DNA from: JAQVUB01 sp033809415
Lineage (GTDB): Bacteria; Verrucomicrobiota; Lentisphaeria; Oligosphaerales; Oligosphaeraceae
Direction of reading: 5' to 3'
Assembly: GCA_033809415.1 (NCBI GenBank)
Contig: JAPXLT010000046.1
Span: 1-21,753 of the forward strand
DNA length: 21,753 nucleotides
Below are positions 1 to 7,221 of this stretch, one piece after another. The notes beneath the pieces are model-generated. The model ran no database searches and was not told the DNA's origin. It saw only the letters and a list, made by a program, of their open reading frames with translations. The first letter of the stretch is position 1; every line of letters starts with the position of its first letter. The translations under genes were made by a program, and so were the position numbers.

Positions 1-70
1 GTGTGCCAATAACTTGGAGATTGCTTTTCTGAAAAATCTTTCTGAAAAAACAAGAAGTTGGGCAATAGTA
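1..70. repeat. Dispersed AT-rich module, copy 1
   Basis: The stretch beginning GCCAATAACTTGGAG and ending GAAGTTGGGCAATAGTA recurs almost unchanged at 6890-6954. A reverse-orientation relative lies around 8915-8960. Its ends are themselves loosely inverted (GCCAATAACTT against GCCAAACTTC on the other strand in the 6890 copy). It has no coding potential and seems to be one unit of a mosaic of intergenic modules. Confidence 0.7.
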
Positions 71-72
71 TT

Positions 73-265
73 ACGAAAATTTTTTATAGGGGTTGCTGCT
101 CTGACGGATGAGATGGCACGCGGATTTGCGGTTTGGCTTGCTGCTTTCTCCGATTGCTTGGCGTTCTTGGCGTCTTGGCGGTTAATTCCTCTTCATTGAC
201 CCGCCAAGACGCCAAGGACGCCAGGATTCTTTTTCTATCACGAAAACTTTTTATAAGTTGCTCAC
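73..265. repeat. Direct repeats flanking a CGCCAAGACGCC hairpin, upstream of recB
   Basis: Two similar AT-rich copies beginning ACGAAAA and containing TTTTTATA lie at 73-99 and 240-265. Relatives occur at about 8875-8915 (reverse) and 21576-21603. Between them, 156-190 and 195-228 form a near-perfect inverted repeat built from the 9-bp unit CGCCAAGGA, with a loop of a few bases. The second direct copy runs up to the recB start codon, so the recB leader is repeat-derived and shows no clear Shine-Dalgarno sequence. Confidence 0.7.
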
Positions 266-3200
266 ATGAAGGAATTTTCAGCATACGATTGTACTCTGGA
301 CGGCATCAACCTGATCGAGGCAGGCGCCGGCACCGGCAAAACCTACAATATTCAGACGCTGACCGCTCGGATTGTGCTCGAGAAAGCGATTCCGATCACC
401 CGGATTCTGGTCGTGACCTATACGCGAGCCGCCACTGCTGAATTACGGGAACGTCTGCGCAAAGTGCTCGATTCCCTGCTGCGCATGCTCGAGGGTGCGC
501 CCGTACCGGATGGCGAGGAGGAACGCTGCCGCACCATCCTCGGGAATCTGCGAAAATTGCCCGAGGATGCTCCCTTTTGGACGATGCAGATCGAGGGAAT
601 CAAGCCGCGCAGCCCCGAGGAGACCTTTCTGCGCAATGCAAAATTGCTTTTGCAGAATGCACTGCGCGATTTTGACCAGGCGGCGATTTCGACGATCCAC
701 AGCTTCTGCCAGCGGATGTTGACGGAGAATGCATTCGAGAGCGGCATCCGTTACGGGATCGAGCTGGTCAGTGATACTTCGGCGGTGACGGATGCGCTGA
801 TTCAACAGTTCATACGCAGGGAGTTCTATGCCTGCACTCCGGAGGAAACGGCAGTCTGGGAGAGCCTGGCCATTGTCTGGCAAAAGACCGGCTCGAGCGA
901 CGGCTTTTCACGCAGGTGCCCCTCCTTCATGGAACAGCTGCAAAGTGCCATGCGTGACAACGATATCGATTACTTCTGGGGAGAATCCAACACTCCCGGA
1001 ACCCTGTTCATTCCTCCAGAACGGAAAAAGCTTCTTGCCGAGATTGCCGCATGCCGACAAAGTCTGGCCAGTGAACGGGCGAGCATCGAGGCCCTCGAGG
1101 AAACGCTGAAGCCGCATCTCAAGAAGCCCTTCGAGGAAACCTGGAAGCGGAACCGGGAAGCATTGCTGAGCGGCAACGGCCCACTCGAACTGAGCTTTCT
1201 CGAACAGCTGAATTTTGACAGTCTCCGAAAACAAGCTTACAAACGCAGAACCGGCGAAAAGCTGCCGATTAGCGATGCAGCGCTGAAAGAACGCCTGGAC
1301 AAGCCGTTTTTCGCGACGGTCGGGCACCTAGTCCGTCTATTGCAGGATTATCGCAGCAGAGTCTACTATGATGGTCTCGAATTTGTCAAAAAGGAACTCG
1401 AGGAGCGAAAGAGCCGGGATGGTTTCATGACGTTTAACGACCTGCTCAATGAACTCGAAAAGCGATTGCGCGATCCGCAACGGGGGCCAATGCTTAAGCA
1501 GCTCATCCGTAAGCAGTTCCCGTTCGCACTCGTCGATGAGTTCCAGGACACTGACGGAGTCCAGTTCAGCATCTTTCACTCGATCTTCGCGGATGCCAGC
1601 GCACAGGAAGCCAGCGGTTTCTTTTTGATTGGCGATCCCAAGCAATCCATCTACCGCTTCCGAGGCGGCGATATCTTCACCTATTTGCGGGCACGCAGCC
1701 AGGTGCCGCTCGAGCGACGTTTCACCTTGACTGCCAATTACCGTTCGAGCAGACCCTTCATCGAAGAACTCAACCGCTTCTACCGCTTCAATCAGCCATA
1801 TCCCTTTGCCCATCCGGAACTCGAAATCCCGGAAGTCGTCTGTCCCGGCAAAACGAAAGAAGTAATGGGTCAGTCTTCTGTAGTGCGGGGTGCGGGGTGC
1901 GGGGTGCGGGTCAGACATGGTGGACAGGACAAGGTGCATCCCACGACAATCAGGGCATCGCAACCGGAACGGTTGCGCCACTTTTTAAGCCTGCACCCCC
2001 TGCACCCGTTCCCAACGCACCACGCACCACGCACTACGCACCCTATTCCCATACCCCCTGTACTACAGAAAACTGAAGCATTACCGAAAGAGACACTGTT
2101 GCTCGATGGCAAGGAATATTCCAAGCCGCTCGAGTTCGTATTGGCAACAGGCCCGAAGGCGCAATATTATCGTTCCGTGGCAGATGAAATCAAAGCGATG
2201 GTGCAATCCGGTCGCTGGAGCATCGGACTCGAGGGCGGCCCTAACCGTGCCCTCGAGTACGGCGATTTTGCGGTTTTATTCCGCGGCAATGCGCATGCCC
2301 GTGAAATGGAAGCCATCCTGCGCAGAATGGGCGTTCCGGCCGTGCGTATCGGTACCAGCAACGTTCTCGCTTCAGCAGCTGCGGAAACCATGCAAATTTT
2401 CCTGGAAGCACTTCTCGAACCTAGCGAAACACGCGGCCTGATCCAGCTGCTGGCATCACCTTTGCACCGCAAAAGTGCCGTCGAGCTGTATGATATGCGC
2501 ACCTCCGGCGTATTGCTGCATTTTCAGACCTGGATCAGTGAACTCGCGGATGATTGGAAAAACAAATCTTTTCTGCCAATGGTCATGGAATATCTCAGCG
2601 ACGACAAACGGCAAGTGATGCTGCATCTGCTCGCCGGCGAAGAAGGTGAACGAACCCTGATGGATTTCCTGCACCTTGCGGAAATCCTCAGCAAAGCCGA
2701 AAGTGAACTGAAGCTGACTCGTGAAGGGCTGTTCCAGCATTTTCTGCGGCTGCAGCAAAACCCGCAAGATGACGATGAAAATATGATCCGTCTGGCCAAT
2801 GCCCGGGATGCAGTCATCCTGGCTACGGTGCATTACAGCAAAGGCCTGGAATATCCCCTCGTCTTTCTGCCGGATATCCACGAGAAGGCCGGGCAGTACG
2901 AACCAGTCTGCCATTATGACTGCAATGGAACTGCCCGCATGCTCAAGGATATCACCGGCCTGGGTTTGCAGCCGGAAAAATGCGCACTCGAGGCCATGCA
3001 GGAACGCCTTCGCCTCTTTTATGTCGCTATCACCCGGGCAAAATTCTTCTGCAAGGCATGGGTGGAAACCGGCGGAAACAGCGCCTTCAACTACCTCTTC
3101 CGAGAACGCGACCAGGAGCAGTTTCCGGAACCCCTCGAGGATTCCCTGGCAAAACGGGTCAGCTCCCTCGGCAATATTCAGCCACTCGAAGACCTCCGCC

Positions 3201-4246
3201 GGGCAGGCGTGCAGATCGAGCTGCAAAGGATCGAGACCGAGGAAGCAGAGGAAACTGCCGCCATCGAGGTTCCGGAAGAAACCTTGCCGGTGCCGGAATT
3301 GCAGAACTTGGCGCATCCGGAGCGGATTCGCCCCTTCTGGCATACGCTTAGCGCATCGGTGCTAATGCAACGGCTGTTGCAAAATAGCACAGGTCAAACC
3401 CCATACGAACTTGCTACGGCCAAGGACCTGGATGAAGCCGATGCCGCCGATCTCGAGCATGTCGGCGCACAGCTCAGCCCGGAGGAATGGGCCGCCCTAC
3501 CGCCAATCTTTACCTTCAATCCTGGAAAACAGACCGGCACCTGCTGGCATGCCATCTTCGAAAAACTCGATTTCAATGCGTCCCTCGAGGAAATCCGACG
3601 GGTCTGCGCCGAACAGCTCGATTTGTATTCCCTAAGCGGCACGCCAGGCGCCCTCGAGACGGTCTCCGGCATGGTTGAAAACGTGCTGCAAGCCACACTG
3701 ACGCCTACGCCTGGCTTTGGAGCGCCTTTCCGACTCTGCGAAATTTCCAGTACGGAGCGTCTTTCCGAACTCGAATTCACCTATGGTCTGCCGAGCGGCC
3801 AAAAAAAGCTGCTACTCGAGGAGGAATTTCTGCGGCGTCATGGTCTTCCGGATCAGCAGGCTTTCTCGAGCGGCATTGCCCGTGCCATGAATGGCAGCAT
3901 TGATCTCTTGCTGCGAAATAACCAGCGCTTCTACATCATCGACTGGAAGTCCAATGTCATCAATTACCAGCTGGAGAATTTTTCCGGTGAGGGTTTGCAG
4001 GCCGAAATGCGGCAGCATGCCTATCCCTTGCAGTACCTCGTCTACACTTGCGCACTCGTCGAATTCCTGCGCCAGAGACTAGGGCACTTTGGCGCCGAGG
4101 AATACGAAAAACTCTTCGGAGGAGTCTTCTACCTCTTCCTCCGCGGAATCGATCCCAGTGCCCCGGGACGAGGCATCGTCAGCGCACGCCCGCAGTACCA
4201 GGACATCGAAACCCTACTCGGGATGATCGGTAACAACATTTTTTAA
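266..4246 (+). CDS. recB: RecB-like exodeoxyribonuclease V beta subunit with internal repeat insertion
   Basis: This 1326-residue protein is an ATP-driven DNA helicase with a C-terminal nuclease, expected to process double-strand breaks in the cytoplasm as part of RecBCD. All superfamily 1 motifs are visible: Walker A GAGTGKT (K25), motif Ia VTYTRAATAE, TIHSFCQRM, Walker B DEFQDTD (D424, E425), motif III GDPKQSIYRFRGGD, motif IV TANYRSS (near 490), HYSKGLEYP, and LFYVAITRAK. The nuclease residues are intact: H1095 in CWHAIFE, D1213 in GSIDLLL, D1226 and K1228 in IDWKSN, then the QYLVY motif. The 13-residue spacing of the two aspartates fits the family. The start MKEFSAYDCTLDG matches RecB N-termini. 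Residues 533-609 are a repeat-derived insertion. The TAA stop lies inside a 14-bp terminal repeat. No recC or recD lies downstream. Leu-Glu and Leu-Asp pairs are often coded CTC-GA. Confidence 0.95.
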   Translation: MKEFSAYDCTLDGINLIEAGAGTGKTYNIQTLTARIVLEKAIPITRILVVTYTRAATAELRERLRKVLDSLLRMLEGAPVPDGEEERCRTILGNLRKLPEDAPFWTMQIEGIKPRSPEETFLRNAKLLLQNALRDFDQAAISTIHSFCQRMLTENAFESGIRYGIELVSDTSAVTDALIQQFIRREFYACTPEETAVWESLAIVWQKTGSSDGFSRRCPSFMEQLQSAMRDNDIDYFWGESNTPGTLFIPPERKKLLAEIAACRQSLASERASIEALEETLKPHLKKPFEETWKRNREALLSGNGPLELSFLEQLNFDSLRKQAYKRRTGEKLPISDAALKERLDKPFFATVGHLVRLLQDYRSRVYYDGLEFVKKELEERKSRDGFMTFNDLLNELEKRLRDPQRGPMLKQLIRKQFPFALVDEFQDTDGVQFSIFHSIFADASAQEASGFFLIGDPKQSIYRFRGGDIFTYLRARSQVPLERRFTLTANYRSSRPFIEELNRFYRFNQPYPFAHPELEIPEVVCPGKTKEVMGQSSVVRGAGCGVRVRHGGQDKVHPTTIRASQPERLRHFLSLHPLHPFPTHHAPRTTHPIPIPPVLQKTEALPKETLLLDGKEYSKPLEFVLATGPKAQYYRSVADEIKAMVQSGRWSIGLEGGPNRALEYGDFAVLFRGNAHAREMEAILRRMGVPAVRIGTSNVLASAAAETMQIFLEALLEPSETRGLIQLLASPLHRKSAVELYDMRTSGVLLHFQTWISELADDWKNKSFLPMVMEYLSDDKRQVMLHLLAGEEGERTLMDFLHLAEILSKAESELKLTREGLFQHFLRLQQNPQDDDENMIRLANARDAVILATVHYSKGLEYPLVFLPDIHEKAGQYEPVCHYDCNGTARMLKDITGLGLQPEKCALEAMQERLRLFYVAITRAKFFCKAWVETGGNSAFNYLFRERDQEQFPEPLEDSLAKRVSSLGNIQPLEDLRRAGVQIELQRIETEEAEETAAIEVPEETLPVPELQNLAHPERIRPFWHTLSASVLMQRLLQNSTGQTPYELATAKDLDEADAADLEHVGAQLSPEEWAALPPIFTFNPGKQTGTCWHAIFEKLDFNASLEEIRRVCAEQLDLYSLSGTPGALETVSGMVENVLQATLTPTPGFGAPFRLCEISSTERLSELEFTYGLPSGQKKLLLEEEFLRRHGLPDQQAFSSGIARAMNGSIDLLLRNNQRFYIIDWKSNVINYQLENFSGEGLQAEMRQHAYPLQYLVYTCALVEFLRQRLGHFGAEEYEKLFGGVFYLFLRGIDPSAPGRGIVSARPQYQDIETLLGMIGNNIF
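1863..2083. mobile_element. MITE-like palindromic element inserted in frame in recB
   Basis: The 22-bp ends at 1863-1884 and 2062-2083 are inverted repeats matching at 19 of 22 positions (core TTCTGTAGT / ACTACAGAA). They are flanked by CGAAAGAAG (1854-1862) and CGAAAGAG (2085-2092), a probable decayed target duplication. The left arm carries GTGCGGG units in tandem and the right arm the complementary type CGCACYA. The middle is a perfect hairpin CGCAACC-GGAAC-GGTTGCG (1959-1977). The net insertion of 231 bp is 77 codons, so the frame is kept. Removing it restores KTKE joined to TLLLDGKEYS. No transposase is encoded. Confidence 0.8.
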
Positions 4247-4310
4247 CCACGGAAAACACAGAAAACGCGGAAAATTTCGTGTCTGTTCGTGCCTTTCGTG
4301 GTTAAAAAAT
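4238..4310. repeat. 73-bp palindromic repeat containing the recB stop codon
   Basis: ATTTTTTAACCACG (4238-4251) and its exact reverse complement (4297-4310) bound a 73-bp imperfect palindrome made of CACGAAAAGG-like units. The TAA at 4244-4246 that ends recB lies inside the left end. The same boundary occurs at the end of the beta-propeller gene (about 9388-9400), in the 3' end of the reductase gene (6639, with GT replacing AA), and at about 13764-13778. No target duplication is obvious here. Confidence 0.8.
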
Positions 4311-4312
4311 GC

Positions 4313-4345
4313 TTGACAAGGGCGCGAAGTCATTTAGCTTATATT
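4313..4345 (+). promoter_or_regulatory. Possible promoter of the SGNH lipoprotein gene
   Basis: A perfect TTGACA (4313-4318) sits two bases after the 73-bp palindrome. A -10 box is uncertain: TAGCTT (4335-4340) gives a 16-bp spacer, whereas the better TATATT (4340-4345) gives 21 bp, which is too long. It precedes the 4396 start by about 50 bp. Confidence 0.3.
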
Positions 4346-4395
4346 AAGTACTGTAGAACTTTTTCGAAAACAACCCATCAAGCTAAGGAGTATTC

Positions 4396-5556
4396 ATGAG
4401 ATCGTCCGTATTATTGGCATTGGCATTAAGTCTGATGACCGGTTGTGTTTGCGTGCAAAAGGAGGCAGTTGCCCTGCAGCCCGAACTTGAATTGTTTCTG
4501 CCGGAAGTGATCTACGCGGTGCCTGGGGTCGAGATGAATGTCTATTTTGACAACCTGGTGCGAGTAACCAATCCGGCCAATTATGTATTCGATGTCAATT
4601 GCCCAAAAGGGCGCAATGACCAGATGCGCTGGCGCTTCCTGCCCACCGAAAAAGACATTGGCACCTACGACTGGAACGTCCGCGTTTTCGACCAGAACGG
4701 ACTGCTCGCCCAAGGAGGCTGCAAACTCGTCGTCAGCCCGCTAAATACAGTCGAAAACCGCCCCCTGTCAATCCTGGTTGTCGGCGACAGCCTGACTGCC
4801 GCAACCGCTTACCCGGAACGCATCTTTGCCCTGAGCAAAGACCCCGGCAAATTAGCCATGAAGATGATCGGAAGCCGGGGTCGAGGCCCGGAGCGCAGCG
4901 CAATCCCCGGCGGCGTGGCACATGAAGGTTACGGTGGCTGGACATGGAACAGCTTCGCAACCGGAAAAAACAGCAAATTCCTGCAATTCCCCGAAGGCGA
5001 CAATACAAAGCCCGGTACCCTGAACTTCCAGGCTTTCCTAGATCAGTACAATGATGGAAAAGCACCGGATGTCATTACCGTCATGCTCGGAATCAATGAT
5101 ATCTTCGGAGCACAGGACGATAATATCGAGAGCAGAATTACAGCGATCTTCGAAAAAATGGAAGTGCTCTTGACGGAATTCCGCAAAGTGGCTCCGGAGG
5201 CACTGATTGGGGTGGCGCTGATCCCGCCAGGAGCGGGTTCGCAGGATGCCTTCGGCGCGAATTACACCTGTGGCCAGACACGCTGGCAGTATCACAAAAA
5301 CCAGCGCCGCTACAATGCCGCACTGACAGCCAAATTCCAAGCGGCAAATCCGCTGAACATTTCTCTGGTACCGGTCTACATCAATCTGGACTGCCAGAAC
5401 AATTATCCGCAGCTCACCTCGGAAGTCAATCATGGCAATCCGGCAAAGATCACTCGCCTGAACAATGGCGTGCATCCTTCAACTGCGGGATACAACCAGA
5501 TCGGCGACACTTTCTTCAGCTGGCTGATGGCTCAGCTGAACAAGGAAAAACGGTAA
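4396..5556 (+). CDS. SGNH/GDSL-type hydrolase lipoprotein
   Basis: This 386-residue lipoprotein has a short signal peptide with lipobox LMTGC and the modified Cys near residue 17. An N-terminal beta-rich region (about 25-120) is followed by an SGNH domain. Block I is VVGDSLTAA with the nucleophile S132. The block II glycine region is GSRGRGPERS followed by GYGGWTWNSF. Block III is LGINDIFG (N234). The catalytic His is H360 in NNGVHPS. The usual Asp three residues before the His is Asn (N357), so the enzyme may use a Ser-His dyad or have altered activity. Such proteins usually deacylate carbohydrates or lipids, and the substrate here is unknown. The start is supported by AAGGAG (4385-4390), 5 bp before ATG. 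The reductase gene begins 31 bp after the stop, so the two are probably co-transcribed. Confidence 0.85.
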   Translation: MRSSVLLALALSLMTGCVCVQKEAVALQPELELFLPEVIYAVPGVEMNVYFDNLVRVTNPANYVFDVNCPKGRNDQMRWRFLPTEKDIGTYDWNVRVFDQNGLLAQGGCKLVVSPLNTVENRPLSILVVGDSLTAATAYPERIFALSKDPGKLAMKMIGSRGRGPERSAIPGGVAHEGYGGWTWNSFATGKNSKFLQFPEGDNTKPGTLNFQAFLDQYNDGKAPDVITVMLGINDIFGAQDDNIESRITAIFEKMEVLLTEFRKVAPEALIGVALIPPGAGSQDAFGANYTCGQTRWQYHKNQRRYNAALTAKFQAANPLNISLVPVYINLDCQNNYPQLTSEVNHGNPAKITRLNNGVHPSTAGYNQIGDTFFSWLMAQLNKEKR

Positions 5557-5587
5557 GGATCAGTAAAATCCACATGTGAATTGATAT

Positions 5588-6751
5588 ATGCAGGACGCAA
5601 AGACAACTCGAGATTGGGATGCACTGGGAAAATGCCTGGTCATCGGAGGCGGAGGTTTCCTGGGCGGCCAGATCGTCCGCCAACTTCGTGCGGAAGGGGT
5701 GTCGGTCAGGGTCATGGGAAGGAATCATTATCCTGATCTGGCACCGCTCGGGGTGGAATGCCTGCTCGGGGATGTCACCAACCCTATCGAGGTGCATGCA
5801 GCCTGCAAGGACATGGACACCGTCTTTCATACGGCTGCACTGAATCACATGTGGGGACAGCGCGAGTTGATCTATCAGGTCAACGTGGAAGGAACCGCCA
5901 ATGTCATCAAAGCCTGCCGCGATACGGCTGTCGCCCGCTTAGTCTATACTAGCTCGCCAAGTGTAGTTATTGGGGAAAGTAATATTGTCAACGGAGATGA
6001 GAGCCTGCCCTACCCGGAACGCTACAACGCAGATTATCCACGAAGCAAAAGTATCGCCGAACAACTCGTACTGAAAGCGAACCAAGGAAGCGAAATTGCA
6101 AATGGCCGGGGATTGCTTTCCTGTGCAATCCGGCCGCACCTGCTTTGGGGGCCGGGTGATCCGCATATCCTGCCGCGAATCCGGGAAGCCGCAACTAGCG
6201 GGCGTTTGCGCCAGATCGGCGACGGCCGCAACCAAATCACCATTACTCAAGTGGAAAATGCGGCCTGGGCGCATCTGCTGGCGGCACTCGAGCTGGCAGG
6301 CCAGGGACGCTGCGCAGGAAAGGCGTATTTTGTCGGCGACGCGGAACCGATCTATCTCTGGCCCTGGTTGAATGAGGTCATGTCCATCTGGGGCTTACCA
6401 CAGATCAAGAAGTATGCCCCTTGGGGACTGACCCGATTTATCGCGCTATTGTCAGAAGGACTGCATTATTTCTTCCCCAGGCTGGGAGAACCCTTCATGA
6501 CCACCTTCGTTGTTGACCAATTGGTGCGCTCACATTCATTTTCCCATCAGGCCGCCGAACGGGATTTCGGATATCACCCGATCGTCTCCCCGCAGGAAGG
6601 ACTGCAAAAACTAGTCATGGCAGAGCAAAATGCCGCCCATTTTTTGTCCACGGAAAACGCGGAAAACTTGGCGTGGGCTGACGCCCACAACCCACACGGA
6701 CGGGACACGGACGGGACACGGACGGGACACGGACGGGATACGGACAGCTGA
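5588..6751 (+). CDS. NAD(P)-dependent 3-beta-HSD/OleD-like reductase with repeat-encoded tail
   Basis: An extended short-chain dehydrogenase of 387 residues. The Rossmann nucleotide-binding motif is VIGGGGFLGG (20-27). The substrate-side Ser is in YTSSPS (about 122-123). The catalytic pair is Y150 and K154 in YPRSK. The region PFMTTFVVDQLVRSHSFSHQ resembles 3-beta-hydroxysteroid dehydrogenase and OleD-type (2-alkyl-3-ketoalkanoate reductase) C-termini, so it probably oxidises or reduces a hydroxy/keto substrate. The natural fold seems to end near EGLQKLVMAEQ. The last 36 or so residues (about 352-387) are encoded by a dispersed repeat ending in the 11-bp unit ACACGGACGGG, giving an Arg/Asp/Thr/Gly-rich tail with no expected function. 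No convincing Shine-Dalgarno precedes the ATG. It follows the lipoprotein gene closely and is probably expressed from the same transcript. Confidence 0.85.
   Translation: MQDAKTTRDWDALGKCLVIGGGGFLGGQIVRQLRAEGVSVRVMGRNHYPDLAPLGVECLLGDVTNPIEVHAACKDMDTVFHTAALNHMWGQRELIYQVNVEGTANVIKACRDTAVARLVYTSSPSVVIGESNIVNGDESLPYPERYNADYPRSKSIAEQLVLKANQGSEIANGRGLLSCAIRPHLLWGPGDPHILPRIREAATSGRLRQIGDGRNQITITQVENAAWAHLLAALELAGQGRCAGKAYFVGDAEPIYLWPWLNEVMSIWGLPQIKKYAPWGLTRFIALLSEGLHYFFPRLGEPFMTTFVVDQLVRSHSFSHQAAERDFGYHPIVSPQEGLQKLVMAEQNAAHFLSTENAENLAWADAHNPHGRDTDGTRTGHGRDTDS
6639..6750. repeat. Composite 3'-end module with 11-bp tandem repeat (four copies)
   Basis: In order: ATTTTTTGTCCACGG, a GAAAACGCGGAAAA stretch, the hairpin GTGGGC-TGAC-GCCCAC, then four exact copies of ACACGGACGGG (6694-6737) and a partial copy. 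The same order follows the stop codon of the beta-propeller gene on the other strand (9402 down to 9255), where the 11-bp period repeats eight times. Here the module is translated as the C-terminal tail of the reductase. Confidence 0.85.
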
Positions 6752-7221
6752 TCGGGCGGATTGGTCGGATCGGTACAATACTTTGCACCGTAGGTGCTTA
6801 ACCATGCTTAACCCCTGGCCTGGGGTGGGAAATCCCCCAAAGACAGTGCCTTGTAAAGGCACCACAATCAGACATAGAAGTGCTTATATGCCAATAACTT
6901 GGAGCTTTCTTTACAAAAAATCTTTTACAAAAAAGAAGAAGTTTGGCAATAGTACGGACGGGACACGGACAGCTGATCGGACGGATCGCTATGTGCCAAG
7001 ACCGGCTTTACGCAAATGTGTCGGCGGCGATATGGAGCGCCGGCTTCCCTCTTCCATCACCGAAAACTCAAAAAACTCAATCGGTCGGATCAGCGATATT
7101 GGGATTAGCCCTGCAAGGCGCAACATAATCCCTATCCAAAATCTCTCATAAACAAGAAGTCTGGAGATAACAGAATACGGACGTCCTCCAACGCACCCCG
7201 CACTACGCACTACGCACCTTG
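6752..7221. repeat. Gene-free mosaic of dispersed repeat modules
   Basis: It contains a hairpin repeat with ACCCC (6811-6815) and GGGGT (6822-6826). Next is a perfect stem GTGCCTT/AAGGCAC with a GTA loop (6846-6862). A second copy of the window-start module lies at 6890-6954. Another ACGGACGGG piece follows (6955-6985). A module reading GGCTTTACGCAAATGTGTCGG...GATATGGAGCGCCGGC (7010-7070) recurs inverted at 9035-9115. A GATATTGGGATTAGCCCTG piece (7096-7114) recurs near 9220-9240. Tandem 7-bp CGCAC units (7192-7217) abut the end of the MFS gene. No coding region is convincing. Confidence 0.75.

Noticed and set aside
133..441. Plus-strand frame overlapping the recB start
   Set aside because: It reads through the CGCCAAGACGCC hairpin and then out of frame through the recB Walker A region, so it is a shadow frame.
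2456..3343. Long minus-strand frame inside recB (295 codons)
   Set aside because: It is antisense to a fully conserved RecB region, has no domain-like features, and follows from the codon bias of the sense gene.
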